This document shows positions 9,408 to 18,919 of a stretch of 64,000 bases of DNA, piece by piece. Origin of the DNA: Fibrobacter sp. UWH4 (GTDB lineage: Bacteria > Fibrobacterota > Fibrobacteria > Fibrobacterales > Fibrobacteraceae); contig NZ_FRAY01000009.1 of NCBI RefSeq assembly GCF_900142475.1, positions 1 through 64,000 of the forward strand, written 5' to 3'. The notes under the pieces were generated by a model. The model did no database searches. It was not told the origin of the DNA and saw only the letters and a program-made list of their open reading frames with translations. Position 1 is the stretch's first letter; every line of letters starts with the position of its first letter. The translations under genes and the position numbers were made by a program.

Positions 9408-10553
9408 ATGAAGACGAAATTCCTTCTCCCGATTGTTGCGCTTGGCCTGTTCGCCGCCTGTTCCGATGACAGCAGCAGCCCTTCCGCTCCCAAGACCGAT
9501 ATCCCGGCTGCTACGGATACCGTTCCGGTGGTCGGTCCGGATCCGGCAAATCCCGTTACGGATCCTGTTACTGATCCTGCCACCCCGGTTACCGATCCGG
9601 CAACTGATCCCGCTGCTAATCCCGGCCTTGATCCGGTCGTTAATCCGGGTACCGACCCTGCGGTGACTCCGGGCACGGATCCTGTCCCCGGCGCCGATGT
9701 TGCTGAAACTCCGGTTGACCCGACGGCTTCTGTGAATGCTTGCCTTAGTGCAACCCGCGCTCCGGTCGTAGAACCGACCTACGCGGCTGTGCCCAGTTCC
9801 GGAAACTACGCCTACTATGGTGCCGAACTTTCCGGTGTGGAACAGTTCAAGTATGGCCGTTACGAAGCCTGCATGAAGATGGTCTCGATTCCGGGTTCCG
9901 TGAGCTCCATGTTCCTTTACTACGACAATTCCTGGATGAACGGTGACGAACCGTGGAACGAAATCGATATCGAAGTTCTCGGTAAGGGCGGCACGATGTG
10001 GCAGTCCAACATTATTACCCGCGAAGGAGTACCTTCTATCAAGAAGAACACTTCTTCCGAAAGCAAGCCCTTGCATGAATTCGGCTTCGATGCCACGGAA
10101 AGTTTCCACCTGTTTGCGATGACCTGGACACCTGAATACGTGGCGTGGGAAATCGATGGTGTCGAAATCCGTCGCGATACGCTGGGCATTACCCGCGGTA
10201 CTCATGCCGATGCGGACCAGGTAGCCTTCCTCACGAAGGATCAGACGCTCCGCTTCAACCTTTGGGCTTCCAAGAGCGCAGGCTGGGTTGGTGCATTTAC
10301 GGGCGATGAACTTGCCGATGCTCCGAAGGCCCAGTGGATTGACTACGTACGCGTCTATTCCTACGACACGGCGACCAAGACCTTTACCGAAGCCTGGACC
10401 GATGACTTCGAAGGTGCGGACCTGAACCGCAATCATTGGGCCACCGGTAACTGGGAAATGGAAAAGGTCAATCTCGCCCCCGAAAACGTCGTGGTCGAAA
10501 ATGGCTACTGCAAGCTCCTGCTGACCCGCGCCGACGCGCCTGCCGCAGAATAA
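9408..10553 (+). CDS. Circularly permuted GH16 beta-glucanase (lichenase) lipoprotein
   Basis: Likely endo-1,3-1,4-beta-glucanase displayed as a lipoprotein. A signal with lipobox LFAAC is followed by a Pro/Asp/Thr linker (about residues 25-110) made of TDP- and NPG-type repeats. The GH16 domain begins with the segment leading to the catalytic EIDIE motif (about residues 184-188, nucleophile and acid/base Glu), and the strands that start ordinary lichenases (WTDDFEGADLNRNHW...) come last. This is the order of the permuted F. succinogenes enzyme. Here the enzyme lacks the Ser/Pro-rich tail of that secreted protein and has an N-terminal lipid anchor and linker instead. The start has an AACGAGG ribosome-binding site. 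Confidence 0.9.
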   Translation: MKTKFLLPIVALGLFAACSDDSSSPSAPKTDIPAATDTVPVVGPDPANPVTDPVTDPATPVTDPATDPAANPGLDPVVNPGTDPAVTPGTDPVPGADVAETPVDPTASVNACLSATRAPVVEPTYAAVPSSGNYAYYGAELSGVEQFKYGRYEACMKMVSIPGSVSSMFLYYDNSWMNGDEPWNEIDIEVLGKGGTMWQSNIITREGVPSIKKNTSSESKPLHEFGFDATESFHLFAMTWTPEYVAWEIDGVEIRRDTLGITRGTHADADQVAFLTKDQTLRFNLWASKSAGWVGAFTGDELADAPKAQWIDYVRVYSYDTATKTFTEAWTDDFEGADLNRNHWATGNWEMEKVNLAPENVVVENGYCKLLLTRADAPAAE

Positions 10554-10649
10554 TAAGGCCTTTTAGTCACTAGTCGATAGTTTACGAGGTGTTTATATTG
10601 ACTAGTGACTAAACTTTGTACTCCTATCTTGTTCTCCTCCATAAAGCAA

Positions 10650-10680
10650 AACGTCCCGGAAGTTTTACTTCCGGGGCGTT
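10650..10680. terminator. Long hairpin downstream of the GH16 gene
   Basis: A 13-bp stem with one G-T pair and a five-base loop, about 95 bp after the GH16 stop. T-richness is better on the minus strand, so it may act in either direction. Confidence 0.55.
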
Positions 10681-10730
10681 TATATGTATGCGAACAACGA
10701 GGTATGAGAACTCCAAAAGGAAAAATAAGT

Positions 10731-10806
10731 CGTTGTTCGCCCTTCGCTCCGACAATAGACTACCGGTCTATTGCCTTTGCTCGGCGCATTATAAATGCGA
10801 CCAACG
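10731..10806. repeat. Multi-hairpin intergenic element
   Basis: The ends CGTTGTTCGC and GCGACCAACG are near-perfect complements that could close a stem. Inside, CAATAGAC/GTCTATTG and a GCGCATT/AATGCG stem form two more hairpins. It lies in the 316-bp gap between the GH16 gene and pflB, which holds no gene. Similar chains of short hairpins occur at 28147-28270 and 49910-50051. Confidence 0.45.
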
Positions 10807-10839
10807 AAAAAAAAAGCCGCAGCTTTTTTCGCTGCGACT
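10806..10839 (-). terminator. Rho-independent terminator of pflB
   Basis: On the minus strand an eight-base stem (GTCGCAGC / GCTGCGGC) is followed by an uninterrupted run of about ten T, 30 bp past the pflB stop codon. Confidence 0.8.
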
Positions 10840-10869
10840 AATTCCGAAATCTGAATTCCGAAATCTGAA

Positions 10870-13128
10870 TTACAACACTCCGTGGCAGGTGCGGCTGATG
10901 ACGTCGTCCTGCTGTTCCTTAGTCAGAGACAGGAACTTGACTGCGTAGCCGGAAACGCGGATGGTGAAGTTCGCGTATTCGGGCTTTTCCGGGTGCGCCT
11001 GGGCGTCGAGCAACTTTTCCACGCCGAACACGTTCACGTTCAGGTGGTGGGCGCCCTGGGCGAAGTAACCGTCCATGACGGTGACGAGCTTCTGGGCGCG
11101 TTCGTCGTCGCTGTGGCCGAGCGCGTTCGGGCTGATGGTCTGCGTGTTGCTGATACCGTCGAGCGCGTATTCGTACGGGAGCTTGGCGACAGAGTTGAGC
11201 GAGGCCAACAGACCGTTCTTTTCGGCGCCGTAGCTCGGGTTTGCACCGGGAGCGAACGGGGCGTGAGCCGGGCGACCGTCGGGGAGGGCGCCGGTGGCCT
11301 TGCCGTAAACAACGTTACTGGTGATCGTAAGAATCGACGTGGTCGGTTCGGCACCGCGGTAGGTGTGGTGCTTCTTGATCTTCGCGATGAATTCCTTGAG
11401 GAGCCAGACGGCAATTTCGTCGGCGCGGTCGTCGTCGTTGCCGTACTTCGGGAAGTCGCCTTCGATCTTGAAGTCCTTCACGAGGCCGTTTTCGCCGCGG
11501 ATCACGGATACCTTAGCGTACTTGATGGCGCAGAGGCTGTCGACCACGTGGCTGAATCCTGCGATACCCGTTGCAAACGTGCGGCGCACATCGGTATCGA
11601 TGAGGGCGAGTTCAGCGGCTTCGTAGTAGTACTTGTCGTGCATGTAGTGGATCAGGTTCAGCGTGTTCACGTAGATACCTGCGAGCCATTCGAGCATGAT
11701 GTCGTACTTGTGCATCACTTCGTCGTAGTTCAGCACGTCGCCGGTAATCGGAGCAAGTTCCGGACCGATCTGCATACCGGGCACCAGGCCGCCTTCTTCG
11801 TCCTTGCCGCCGTTGATGGCGTAGAGGAGAGCCTTCGCGAGGTTTGCGCGGGCACCGAAGAACTGCATTTCCTTACCGGTCTGCGTTGCAGAAACGCAGC
11901 AGCAAATGCTGTAGTCGTCACCCCAAACCGGGCGCATCACGTCGTCGTTTTCGTACTGGATCGAGCTGGTCGTCACAGAGATGTAGGCGGCGTATTCCTT
12001 GAAGTTTTCAGGGAGGCGCTTGGTGTAGAGAACGGTGAGGTTGGGTTCCGGAGACGGGCCCATATTTTCGAGGGTGTGCAAGAAACGGAAGTCGTTCTTG
12101 GTGACCATCGGGCGGCCGTCCTGGCCCATACCGCCAACTTCGAGAGTGGCCCACACCGGGTCGCCGCTGAAGAGCTGGTTGTAAGATTCGATACGGGCGA
12201 ACTTGACCATGCGGAACTTCATGACCATGTGGTCTACGAGTTCCTGGGCTTGCGCTTCAGTGAGCGTGCCGTTCTTGAGGTCGCGTTCGATATAAATGTC
12301 GAGGAAGGTCGAAATACGGCCCACGCTCATGGCGGCGCCGTTCTGCGTCTTGATGGCAGAGAGGTAGCCGAAGTAGAGCCACTGGAAGGCTTCCTTTGCG
12401 TTGGTGGCCGGCTTCGAAATATCGAAACCGTAGCTGGCGGCCATCACCTTCATGGCCTTGAGGGCCTTGATCTGTTCGGCGACTTCTTCGCGCAGGCGAA
12501 TCACGTCGTCGGTCATGGTGCCGTCACCCACGTGGGCGAGGTCGTTCTGCTTCTGCTGGATGATGTAGTCGATACCGTAAAGGGCTACGCGGCGGTAGTC
12601 ACCCACGATACGGCCACGACCGTAGGTGTCCGGAAGACCGGTCAGCAAGTGGGCCTTGCGGACGGCGCGGATTTCAGGAGTGTAGCAGTCGAACACGGCC
12701 TGGTTGTGGGTCTTGTGGTAGTCGGTAAAGATCTTGTGGAGGTCTGCGCTCGGCTCGTAGCCGTACTGCTTGCAGGATTCTTCGGCCATCTTGATGCCGC
12801 CGAACGGCATAAAGGCGCGCTTCAGCGGCTTGTCGGTCTGCAGACCCACGACCTTTTCCAGGTCCTTGAGGCTTTCGCTGATGTAGCCCGGCTTATGGCT
12901 CGTAATCGTCGAAACGATGTCGGTGTCCATATCGAGCACGCCACCCTTCTTGCGTTCTTCGGCCTGCAGCTTCTGGAGTTCACCCCAGAGCTTTTCGGTG
13001 GCGTCTGTCGGGCCTGCCAAAAATTCCTTGCCGCCTTCGTATGCGGTATAGTTGCGTTGAATAAAGTCGCGGACGTTGATTTCTTCTTGCCAGAGTCCGC
13101 CGGTAAAGCCATTCCATGCTTCGCTCAT
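10870..13128 (-). CDS. pflB: Pyruvate formate-lyase (formate C-acetyltransferase)
   Basis: Glycyl-radical enzyme converting pyruvate and CoA to acetyl-CoA and formate in anaerobic mixed-acid fermentation. The cysteine pair lies in SICCCVSA (about residues 408-412; E. coli has ACCV) and the radical glycine in RVSGYAVKF (about residue 728). From the ATG at 13128, which has an AAGGAA site, the protein has 752 residues, near the E. coli 760; the frame is open 33 bases further but family N-termini begin MSEAW/MSELN. The activase gene pflA is not adjacent. Confidence 0.96.
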   Translation of the reverse strand: MSEAWNGFTGGLWQEEINVRDFIQRNYTAYEGGKEFLAGPTDATEKLWGELQKLQAEERKKGGVLDMDTDIVSTITSHKPGYISESLKDLEKVVGLQTDKPLKRAFMPFGGIKMAEESCKQYGYEPSADLHKIFTDYHKTHNQAVFDCYTPEIRAVRKAHLLTGLPDTYGRGRIVGDYRRVALYGIDYIIQQKQNDLAHVGDGTMTDDVIRLREEVAEQIKALKAMKVMAASYGFDISKPATNAKEAFQWLYFGYLSAIKTQNGAAMSVGRISTFLDIYIERDLKNGTLTEAQAQELVDHMVMKFRMVKFARIESYNQLFSGDPVWATLEVGGMGQDGRPMVTKNDFRFLHTLENMGPSPEPNLTVLYTKRLPENFKEYAAYISVTTSSIQYENDDVMRPVWGDDYSICCCVSATQTGKEMQFFGARANLAKALLYAINGGKDEEGGLVPGMQIGPELAPITGDVLNYDEVMHKYDIMLEWLAGIYVNTLNLIHYMHDKYYYEAAELALIDTDVRRTFATGIAGFSHVVDSLCAIKYAKVSVIRGENGLVKDFKIEGDFPKYGNDDDRADEIAVWLLKEFIAKIKKHHTYRGAEPTTSILTITSNVVYGKATGALPDGRPAHAPFAPGANPSYGAEKNGLLASLNSVAKLPYEYALDGISNTQTISPNALGHSDDERAQKLVTVMDGYFAQGAHHLNVNVFGVEKLLDAQAHPEKPEYANFTIRVSGYAVKFLSLTKEQQDDVISRTCHGVL

Positions 13129-13376
13129 GTTTTCCTTCTTTGCTCGACCTTCCAACGCCATAAATTTGGACTGCCGAGACTTTCGGTTGCTTGTTCTAAT
13201 TAGTAGCTATAATATAGAAAAATAGGGGGTGAGCCCAAAGGGTTTTCGTGAACTATATTTTACTTTCTGGTGGCCCCGGTTTTACAATTTGCGCTTTCTG
13301 TAAAAGCTTAATGTGCCATCCGTCAATGAAATAGAAGCGTAAAGTAAGTTTTTGGGGGCGATTGTGCTCGCGCCTT

Positions 13377-14630
13377 TTACTTGATGATTCCCGCCCTGTA
13401 TTTCATTTTTAGAATGCGTGCGGCGGATTCTTCAATACGCTGGCGATAGTATTTACTTTGTTTGGATAGTGCGGCCAGATAGTTTATCATTTCTACCGCT
13501 TTTGACGAGTAGGTGATCATGAACATGTCGTTGCCTGCCATCAAGGCGGTGCGCACCAATTTTCTAAAATCCTTGGCGGGGTAGTTCTTGCTGCGGACAC
13601 GTTCGTTGCCGCTAATCCAGGCGCGGAGGCTGACACCCCACAGGTCGTCGGTCAATATGACGGTCTCGGGAGACATATCGCGCGCCATTTTGACAATTTT
13701 CGGCTCGAATACGGCGGGGCGGCTCGATATGCGCACGAAACTCACGCTGCTCATCATGGTCACGGGAATGTCGCTCGAAAGCGTCCTGAAAAATTCCACG
13801 TTCTTTGCGATTTTGGCTCTAGGAGTCGAACTCACGGCGATTTGATGGTCGCTATTGGTCCAGGAATCGTAACCAGGAAAATGCTTGGATACGCAAACGA
13901 CTCCGTTTTCGCTCATGCCCTTGACGAACGCCCTTACTTTGAATGCGTTGGTGGTGTCGTTGCCCCAGGAACGGCGACTTTCTTCCATGAACGAATTTTT
14001 GCCGCGGCTGTCTTTAGAAGGGTCAAGAACGGGCGCGAGGTTCATGTTTATTTTGAGTTCTTTCAGCGCGCTTCCGATTTTGTTGGCGAGCGAGTGGATG
14101 TCTGTCGAATCCATGCGTCGCATTTCTTGTGCGCTGGGAACGCCTCGCCATGTATCGGAGTAAGATGCCAGTCGGTTGACGATTCCGCCTTCTTGGTCTG
14201 TGGCGACAACGAGCGGAATTCTTAGGCCGGAGTCAATTTCGGCCATCGTGTTCAGGTAGCGTTTTGCGGAGCGAAGGTGCTGGCCTGTGATAAGCACTCC
14301 GCCGATTTCGTTTTCGATAATGAACTGCGACGAGGTGAGATAAACCATCACCATCTGTGCGGCCTTCTGCTTGATGCTGAGCGAATCCCACAGTGGCATA
14401 AGCTCGCGGGGGAGTCCGTAAGGTGTTTGCGCGGAATCTTCTTGCGGTAAGGCTTCGGCTGTATACGACGCGCTTGTTGCTGAACTGCTCGCAGGTTCCG
14501 TGGCTTGATTCACCGCAGCTTCTGTAAGCGAGTTCAGCGGAATAAACTTCACGTCAGGCAGAGAATCCTCCGCCCGCACAAGGGCGAATGCAAGAATAAA
14601 TATGATAGATGTGTGCCGAATTAACGTCAT
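13377..14630 (-). CDS. GH3 beta-N-acetylhexosaminidase-like protein with signal peptide
   Basis: NagZ-type glycoside hydrolase family 3 enzyme, probably exported. Residues about 1-20 form a signal peptide (from the ATG at 14630). GH3 signatures follow: ATDQEGGIVNRL, the catalytic loop KHFPGYDSWTNSDHQ (NagZ has KHFPGHG...DSH), and the nucleophile in TDDLWG. At 417 residues it is longer than cytoplasmic NagZ (about 340), the excess being the N-terminal extension. The ATG itself sits inside a REP-like palindrome (14626-14650), suggesting that repeat insertion touched the gene's 5' end. No terminator-like hairpin was noted downstream, in the 248-bp gap to pflB. Confidence 0.82.
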   Translation of the reverse strand: MTLIRHTSIIFILAFALVRAEDSLPDVKFIPLNSLTEAAVNQATEPASSSATSASYTAEALPQEDSAQTPYGLPRELMPLWDSLSIKQKAAQMVMVYLTSSQFIIENEIGGVLITGQHLRSAKRYLNTMAEIDSGLRIPLVVATDQEGGIVNRLASYSDTWRGVPSAQEMRRMDSTDIHSLANKIGSALKELKINMNLAPVLDPSKDSRGKNSFMEESRRSWGNDTTNAFKVRAFVKGMSENGVVCVSKHFPGYDSWTNSDHQIAVSSTPRAKIAKNVEFFRTLSSDIPVTMMSSVSFVRISSRPAVFEPKIVKMARDMSPETVILTDDLWGVSLRAWISGNERVRSKNYPAKDFRKLVRTALMAGNDMFMITYSSKAVEMINYLAALSKQSKYYRQRIEESAARILKMKYRAGIIK

Positions 14631-14696
14631 TGCGCAAGCGCATGACCCTGCGGTTCTCCAATGCGTGAGCAAGCTCCCGCGCAGTCGAACCTTGCA

Positions 14697-14730
14697 CGTC
14701 ATTGCGAGCCTGAAAGGCGAAGCAATCCAT
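14697..14730 (+). repeat. REP-like palindromic repeat, left copy
   Basis: A copy of the dispersed palindrome that begins CGTCATTGCGAG and ends GAAGCAATCCA. An inverted copy lies at 15041-15075 on the other side of the GIY-YIG gene, and a further copy is inside a coding sequence at 59563-59600. Confidence 0.8.
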
Positions 14731-14733
14731 GAA

Positions 14734-15024
14734 TTACAAGTTGAAACCATCAAATAAGTCTTTCCATTCAGGATTCATACTTTTAATAAGATCAATTTTC
14801 TTTTGACGAGAACCACCTTTAATCTTTTTTTCTCTTTCAATAGCTTCTAACACTGAGGTGTGTTCTTCAAAGTAACCGAGCTTTGTTATGTTATATTTTT
14901 TAGTAAATCCTTTTATTAAGGATTTATGTTCTTGCATTCGTCTAATAAGATTCGTTGTAACACCTGTATATAATGTTCCATTAGGCTTATTGAATAGAAT
15001 ATAGGTGTATGATTTTTCTTGCAT
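14734..15024 (-). CDS. Small GIY-YIG nuclease-domain protein
   Basis: A 96-residue single-domain protein of the UPF0213/YhbQ-like GIY-YIG group. The fold signature is YTYILFNKPNGTLYTGVT (residues 6-23), followed by the conserved Arg in LIRRMQEHK and the Glu/Lys helix with REKKIKG. It is AT-richer than its neighbours. Palindromic repeats in opposite orientations sit within 20 bp of both ends, so the gene and its repeats look like one transferable unit. Biological role unknown. Confidence 0.88.
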   Translation of the reverse strand: MQEKSYTYILFNKPNGTLYTGVTTNLIRRMQEHKSLIKGFTKKYNITKLGYFEEHTSVLEAIEREKKIKGGSRQKKIDLIKSMNPEWKDLFDGFNL

Positions 15025-15040
15025 GAAAACTCTTTTTATT

Positions 15041-15075
15041 TGGATTGCTTCGTCGTTTCACTCCTCGCAATGACG
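15041..15075 (-). repeat. REP-like palindromic repeat, right copy (inverted)
   Basis: The reverse complement reads CGTCATTGCGAGGAG...GAAGCAATCC, the same family as 14697-14730. It lies between the GIY-YIG start and the topB stop. Confidence 0.8.
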
Positions 15076-15086
15076 ATTCGTGCTAT

Positions 15087-17642
15087 TTACTCAGCTTTCT
15101 TTTTTCCGAAACGTCTCGGCTTGAATTCGCGCGGAGGAAATTCGAACTTGATTTTCCCCTTTTCGAGCTTCAGGTAGGCGTCAAAATTCCGGTGCGTCTT
15201 GTTGCTGCGGAAACCTTTGATGAGCGCCGTTTTTTCGCCAGAAAGCAATGTCTTGATGATGTCGAGCGTAAGTTCCTTGCCCAAAAGAATCTTCGGAAGC
15301 GTAATGCCGCTAGGTTCTTTCTTCAGGTAGGATTCGCTGACGTAGCCGGTCATTGTCTCGTACACGGCGGCGCCGTCCACAGGTGACTTGCCGACCTCGG
15401 CGCCGACTTCCACTTCTTCGGGTTTTTCGTCGAATACGAATTCAATCTTGTTTTCGTCGTTGATAATCACCACGGCCGAGAATTCGGCGCCGCGCTTGCT
15501 GCGGAATCCAGTAAGCGGGCCAATTTTCCTGTTGGTCAGGAGCTCGGTGATTTCTTCGGGGGTGAGCCTCTTGCCGCCAATCATCTTGCGGATCACGATA
15601 CCGTCTTCGGTGGTGTAGCGGCTCACGGTTTCAAAAACCTTCTTGCCGTTCACGGGGCTGAAAGAGGCTTCGCCGGTGGTGCTTTCTTCCTTGAATCCCT
15701 TGATGTTTTTCACCATGGTCTTCGTCATCTCAACGATGCCTTCCATGAACTTTTCGCGGGTTTCCTTGCCCTTCTCGATCTGCTCCATTTTATATTCCCA
15801 GTTGCCGGTAAGTTCCGGGCTGGTGAGCGCTTCAATATCCATGGCCTTCAGCACCTTGATCAGGTCAAATGCCTTTGCGGTCGGGATCATGTCCTTGCCG
15901 TCGCGAACCACGTACTTGTCGCTGACGAGCTTTTCGATAATGGCGGCGCGCGTTGCCGGCGTTCCAAGTCCGCGTTCCTTCATGGCGTCGCGGAGTTCTT
16001 CGTCTTCCACCAACTTACCGGCGCTTTCCATCATCGAAAGGAGCGTGCTTTCGGTGTAGTGTGCGGGCGGCTTGGTAAAGTCTTCCTTTTCTTCGAGGGC
16101 GACCGTCTTGGCGGACTTGCCCTTGAGTGCCGGGATGTTCGATTCTTCGTCGCTGTCCTTGCCGTACACGGCCTTGAAGCCCGGTTCAATGAGCACCTTG
16201 CCTTCGGTAATAAAGGTTTCGCCTTCCACCGTCGTCACGCGGGTGGTGTTTTCGTACTTGGCGGGCGGGAAGAACACAGCGATGAATCGCTGGCAAATCA
16301 TCGTGAAAATTTTCTGTTCGGCTTCGGTGAGTCCCGAGGGCATCACGCCGGTGGGAATAATGGCGAAGTGGTCCGAAATCTTCGAGTTGTCGAACACCTT
16401 GGGAGTCTTCACGACCCAGTTGTTCTTGAGTGCGGTTTCTGCAAACTTGGCGAGCGGTCCTTCGATTTTGCCGAGGGTCGCCTTCACCGGAGCCACGTAG
16501 TCCTCGGGCAGGCAGCGGCTGTCGGTACGCGGGTAGGTGGTCGCCTTGTGGCGTTCGTACAGGGCCTGCGCAATCGAGAGGGTGGTCTTCGCGCTAAAGC
16601 CGAATCGGTTGTTCGCTTCGCGCTGGAGTGTCGTCAAGTCGTACAGCGGGCTGCATTTCTGGAGCGAGGGGGCGGAAGTCTCTTCGACTGTGCCGGCCTT
16701 GCCCTTGCACTTCTTCAAAATTTCCTGGACTTTCTTCTCGTCAAAAATCTGCTTGATTTTGTCCTTGCCGTCTTCCTTGTTGGCGGTGAACCACTTGCCT
16801 TGGTAGTGGCTACCGTCGTTGTCGAACTCGGCTTCCACGGTCCAGAACTTTTGCGGCACGAACTGCATGCGTTCTTCTTCGCGGTTCACGATAATGGCAA
16901 GCGTCGGCGTCTGCACGCGGCCGCACGGGGTCACCTGGAATCCGCCCATGCTGCTGTTGTAGGCGGTAAGGCCGCGGCTTCCGTTCATACCGATCAGCCA
17001 GTCGGCTTCGCTACGGCAAAGGGCGGCGGCCTTCAGGTTTTCCATTTCGGCGCCGTCGCGCATGTTTTCAAAAGCTTCCTTGATGGCTGCCGGGGTCATA
17101 CTCTGCATCCACAGGCGCTTGATGGTCTTGCCCGTGAACTTGCCCTTGAGCACATACTGCAATATATAGAAGAAAATCAGTTCACCTTCGCGGCCCGCAT
17201 CGCATGCGTTCACGATGGTCGTCACGTCCTTACGCTTGATGAGCTTAGAGAGTGCCGAAAGCTGACCCTTGGTCGCAGGCGTTGCTACCAGCGGGAATTC
17301 CTTGGGGAGCATGGGGAGCGTGCTCATTTCCCACTTCTTGTACCTTTCGTCGATTTCTTTCGGGTCGGCGATTTCAACCAGGTGGCCGATGGCATGGCTC
17401 ACGATGGTGGTGTCGCTTTCGTAGTGGGTCTTTTCGTTCTTGAAGTTCTTTTGCCCGAGCACGCGCACCAGGTCCAGGGCCACACTCGGTTTTTCGGCGA
17501 TTATTAAAGTCTTGCCTTCGCCTACATCGACCGTCTTTTTAGCAGAAACCGTTTTGGTCGCAGTCTTTGTCGCGGTCTTCTTCGCGGCGGTCTTGGTTGC
17601 GGTCGTTTTAGTCGTTGTTGCTTTTTTTGTCGTAGTTGCCAT
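15087..17642 (-). CDS. topB: Type IA DNA topoisomerase (topoisomerase III)
   Basis: ATP-independent type IA topoisomerase that decatenates DNA by single-strand passage. The Toprim domain opens with LIIAEKPSVA and has DAGREGE; the catalytic Tyr is in TYPRTDSR (about residue 370). Two C-terminal repeats (about residues 685-765 and 770-845; SPVNGKKVFE / SPVDGAAVYE, each ending in a GFRS block) are the TopB-type C-terminal modules. The first 40 residues are a low-complexity Thr/Lys/Ala tail unlike the enzyme core. The ATG at 17642 (GGAAAT site) is preferred over one at 17654 that would overlap the upstream gene. Confidence 0.93.
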   Translation of the reverse strand: MATTTKKATTTKTTATKTAAKKTATKTATKTVSAKKTVDVGEGKTLIIAEKPSVALDLVRVLGQKNFKNEKTHYESDTTIVSHAIGHLVEIADPKEIDERYKKWEMSTLPMLPKEFPLVATPATKGQLSALSKLIKRKDVTTIVNACDAGREGELIFFYILQYVLKGKFTGKTIKRLWMQSMTPAAIKEAFENMRDGAEMENLKAAALCRSEADWLIGMNGSRGLTAYNSSMGGFQVTPCGRVQTPTLAIIVNREEERMQFVPQKFWTVEAEFDNDGSHYQGKWFTANKEDGKDKIKQIFDEKKVQEILKKCKGKAGTVEETSAPSLQKCSPLYDLTTLQREANNRFGFSAKTTLSIAQALYERHKATTYPRTDSRCLPEDYVAPVKATLGKIEGPLAKFAETALKNNWVVKTPKVFDNSKISDHFAIIPTGVMPSGLTEAEQKIFTMICQRFIAVFFPPAKYENTTRVTTVEGETFITEGKVLIEPGFKAVYGKDSDEESNIPALKGKSAKTVALEEKEDFTKPPAHYTESTLLSMMESAGKLVEDEELRDAMKERGLGTPATRAAIIEKLVSDKYVVRDGKDMIPTAKAFDLIKVLKAMDIEALTSPELTGNWEYKMEQIEKGKETREKFMEGIVEMTKTMVKNIKGFKEESTTGEASFSPVNGKKVFETVSRYTTEDGIVIRKMIGGKRLTPEEITELLTNRKIGPLTGFRSKRGAEFSAVVIINDENKIEFVFDEKPEEVEVGAEVGKSPVDGAAVYETMTGYVSESYLKKEPSGITLPKILLGKELTLDIIKTLLSGEKTALIKGFRSNKTHRNFDAYLKLEKGKIKFEFPPREFKPRRFGKKKAE

Positions 17643-17644
17643 CG

Positions 17645-18778
17645 TTATTTCCATTTAAATCGTCCGAACAGGCCAAAAAGCACGGCCAGCACGGTAAAGG
17701 GGGCGTGGATAAATTCTACAGGAATGCACCACTTGATCAGGTGCTCCTGCCTGAATATCCTGAGCCCGCGAAGTATTAAAACCAAATCACCAATGCATTT
17801 GGCGACAAACGCGATAAGTGTCGCGATAAAAATCTCGAAACTGAATGGCGAAAGTACCGCCGCTATACACTGCATGGTCAGGAACAGGAATACCATGCTG
17901 AGTACGAATACGATTTTCGGTGTATAATAGATAGTCTTCGACGCCCAGCGCTTGCGTTGCTCCCAGAGTTCCTTCAAGGTTTCTTTGCCGTTGGTGGTCA
18001 CGAAGGTGCTTTCCGCGATGCAGTAGCGCATGGCCCAGGGGCGGTCGGCTGCGAGTTTTTGCATCAAGAGGTCGTCGTCGCCGCTCTGGATCTTGATCAC
18101 GTTGTCGAACCCGTGCACGCTCTTGAAAAAGCTCTTGCGGTAGGCTAAGTTGTTGCCGGTACTCGTAAGCGGGAGCCGCATGGCGAGCCCAGCGGTGCCT
18201 GCCACGCGGTAAATCAGGGTTTCTACTGCCTGCATGCATATCAGCAGGCTCGATTTTCCTGGAATCGTTGGAATGTACGAATGTCCGGCCACCAGTTCGA
18301 TTCCCGGTTCGAATTCGGCTACGATTCCCGTAACCCAGGTGGGCTTTACGATGCAGTCGGCATCGGTAAGGCAGAGGATTTCCCCTTCGCAGGCGTCAAT
18401 CAGCTTCGAAAGCGCATGCTTCTTGGGACTCACGCCTTCGGGAATATCCTTGATGGTCAGCACGTGCAGTCGCGGGTTCTTGGCGGCGTATTCTGCCAAA
18501 ATTTCCGGCGTATCGTCGTCGCTTCTGTCGTCAGCTACCCACACGTCCCACTGTCCGCGGTAATCCTGCACAAGCACCGAGTCCAGTGTCGCGCGGATGC
18601 CCGCCGATTCGTTGCGGGCCGAAATCAGGATGCTCACCTGCGGCGGAGGTTCCACATCGGAGTTTCCGGTGCGCACGGTGCCGAGTGCGCGGAAAAAACG
18701 CACCTCGAGGGCTATGTAGAATAGTCCGAACACGACCAAAAGGCCGATGACCAGGTATGTGAGCACCGTTAAAAACAT
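17645..18778 (-). CDS. Membrane glycosyltransferase, family 2
   Basis: Processive-type GT2 with a leading membrane helix (about residues 5-25), a GT-A domain (SILISARNES, DDRSDDDT, the DAD motif in LTDADC, then SGDDDLL and QRKRW) and about three C-terminal helices. The Q-x-x-R-W motif and topology resemble hyaluronan/poly-GlcNAc-type synthases and lipid glycosyltransferases; the product cannot be told. topB begins two bases after its stop, so the two are probably co-transcribed although functionally unrelated. Confidence 0.85.
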   Translation of the reverse strand: MFLTVLTYLVIGLLVVFGLFYIALEVRFFRALGTVRTGNSDVEPPPQVSILISARNESAGIRATLDSVLVQDYRGQWDVWVADDRSDDDTPEILAEYAAKNPRLHVLTIKDIPEGVSPKKHALSKLIDACEGEILCLTDADCIVKPTWVTGIVAEFEPGIELVAGHSYIPTIPGKSSLLICMQAVETLIYRVAGTAGLAMRLPLTSTGNNLAYRKSFFKSVHGFDNVIKIQSGDDDLLMQKLAADRPWAMRYCIAESTFVTTNGKETLKELWEQRKRWASKTIYYTPKIVFVLSMVFLFLTMQCIAAVLSPFSFEIFIATLIAFVAKCIGDLVLILRGLRIFRQEHLIKWCIPVEFIHAPFTVLAVLFGLFGRFKWK

Positions 18779-18919
18779 TTCCGCGCAAAATTTAGTTCAT
18801 CGGGACGGCTCCGAAAAAAAAGAACCGTTGAAAACATCGCTTTTTTTTGCAACACTTGCGTTTTTCTCGCAAAAAGGGCAAAATTATATTTATATTACAT
18901 TCCAAAAAAGAGGTTTAAG

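Noticed and set aside
10882-13203. A 773-codon open frame antisense to pflB
   Set aside because: Mirror frame caused by the codon bias of pflB; its translation is Val/Arg/His-rich with no domain.
16059-17507. Long open frame antisense to topB
   Set aside because: Shadow of topB; low-quality composition and no recognisable motif.
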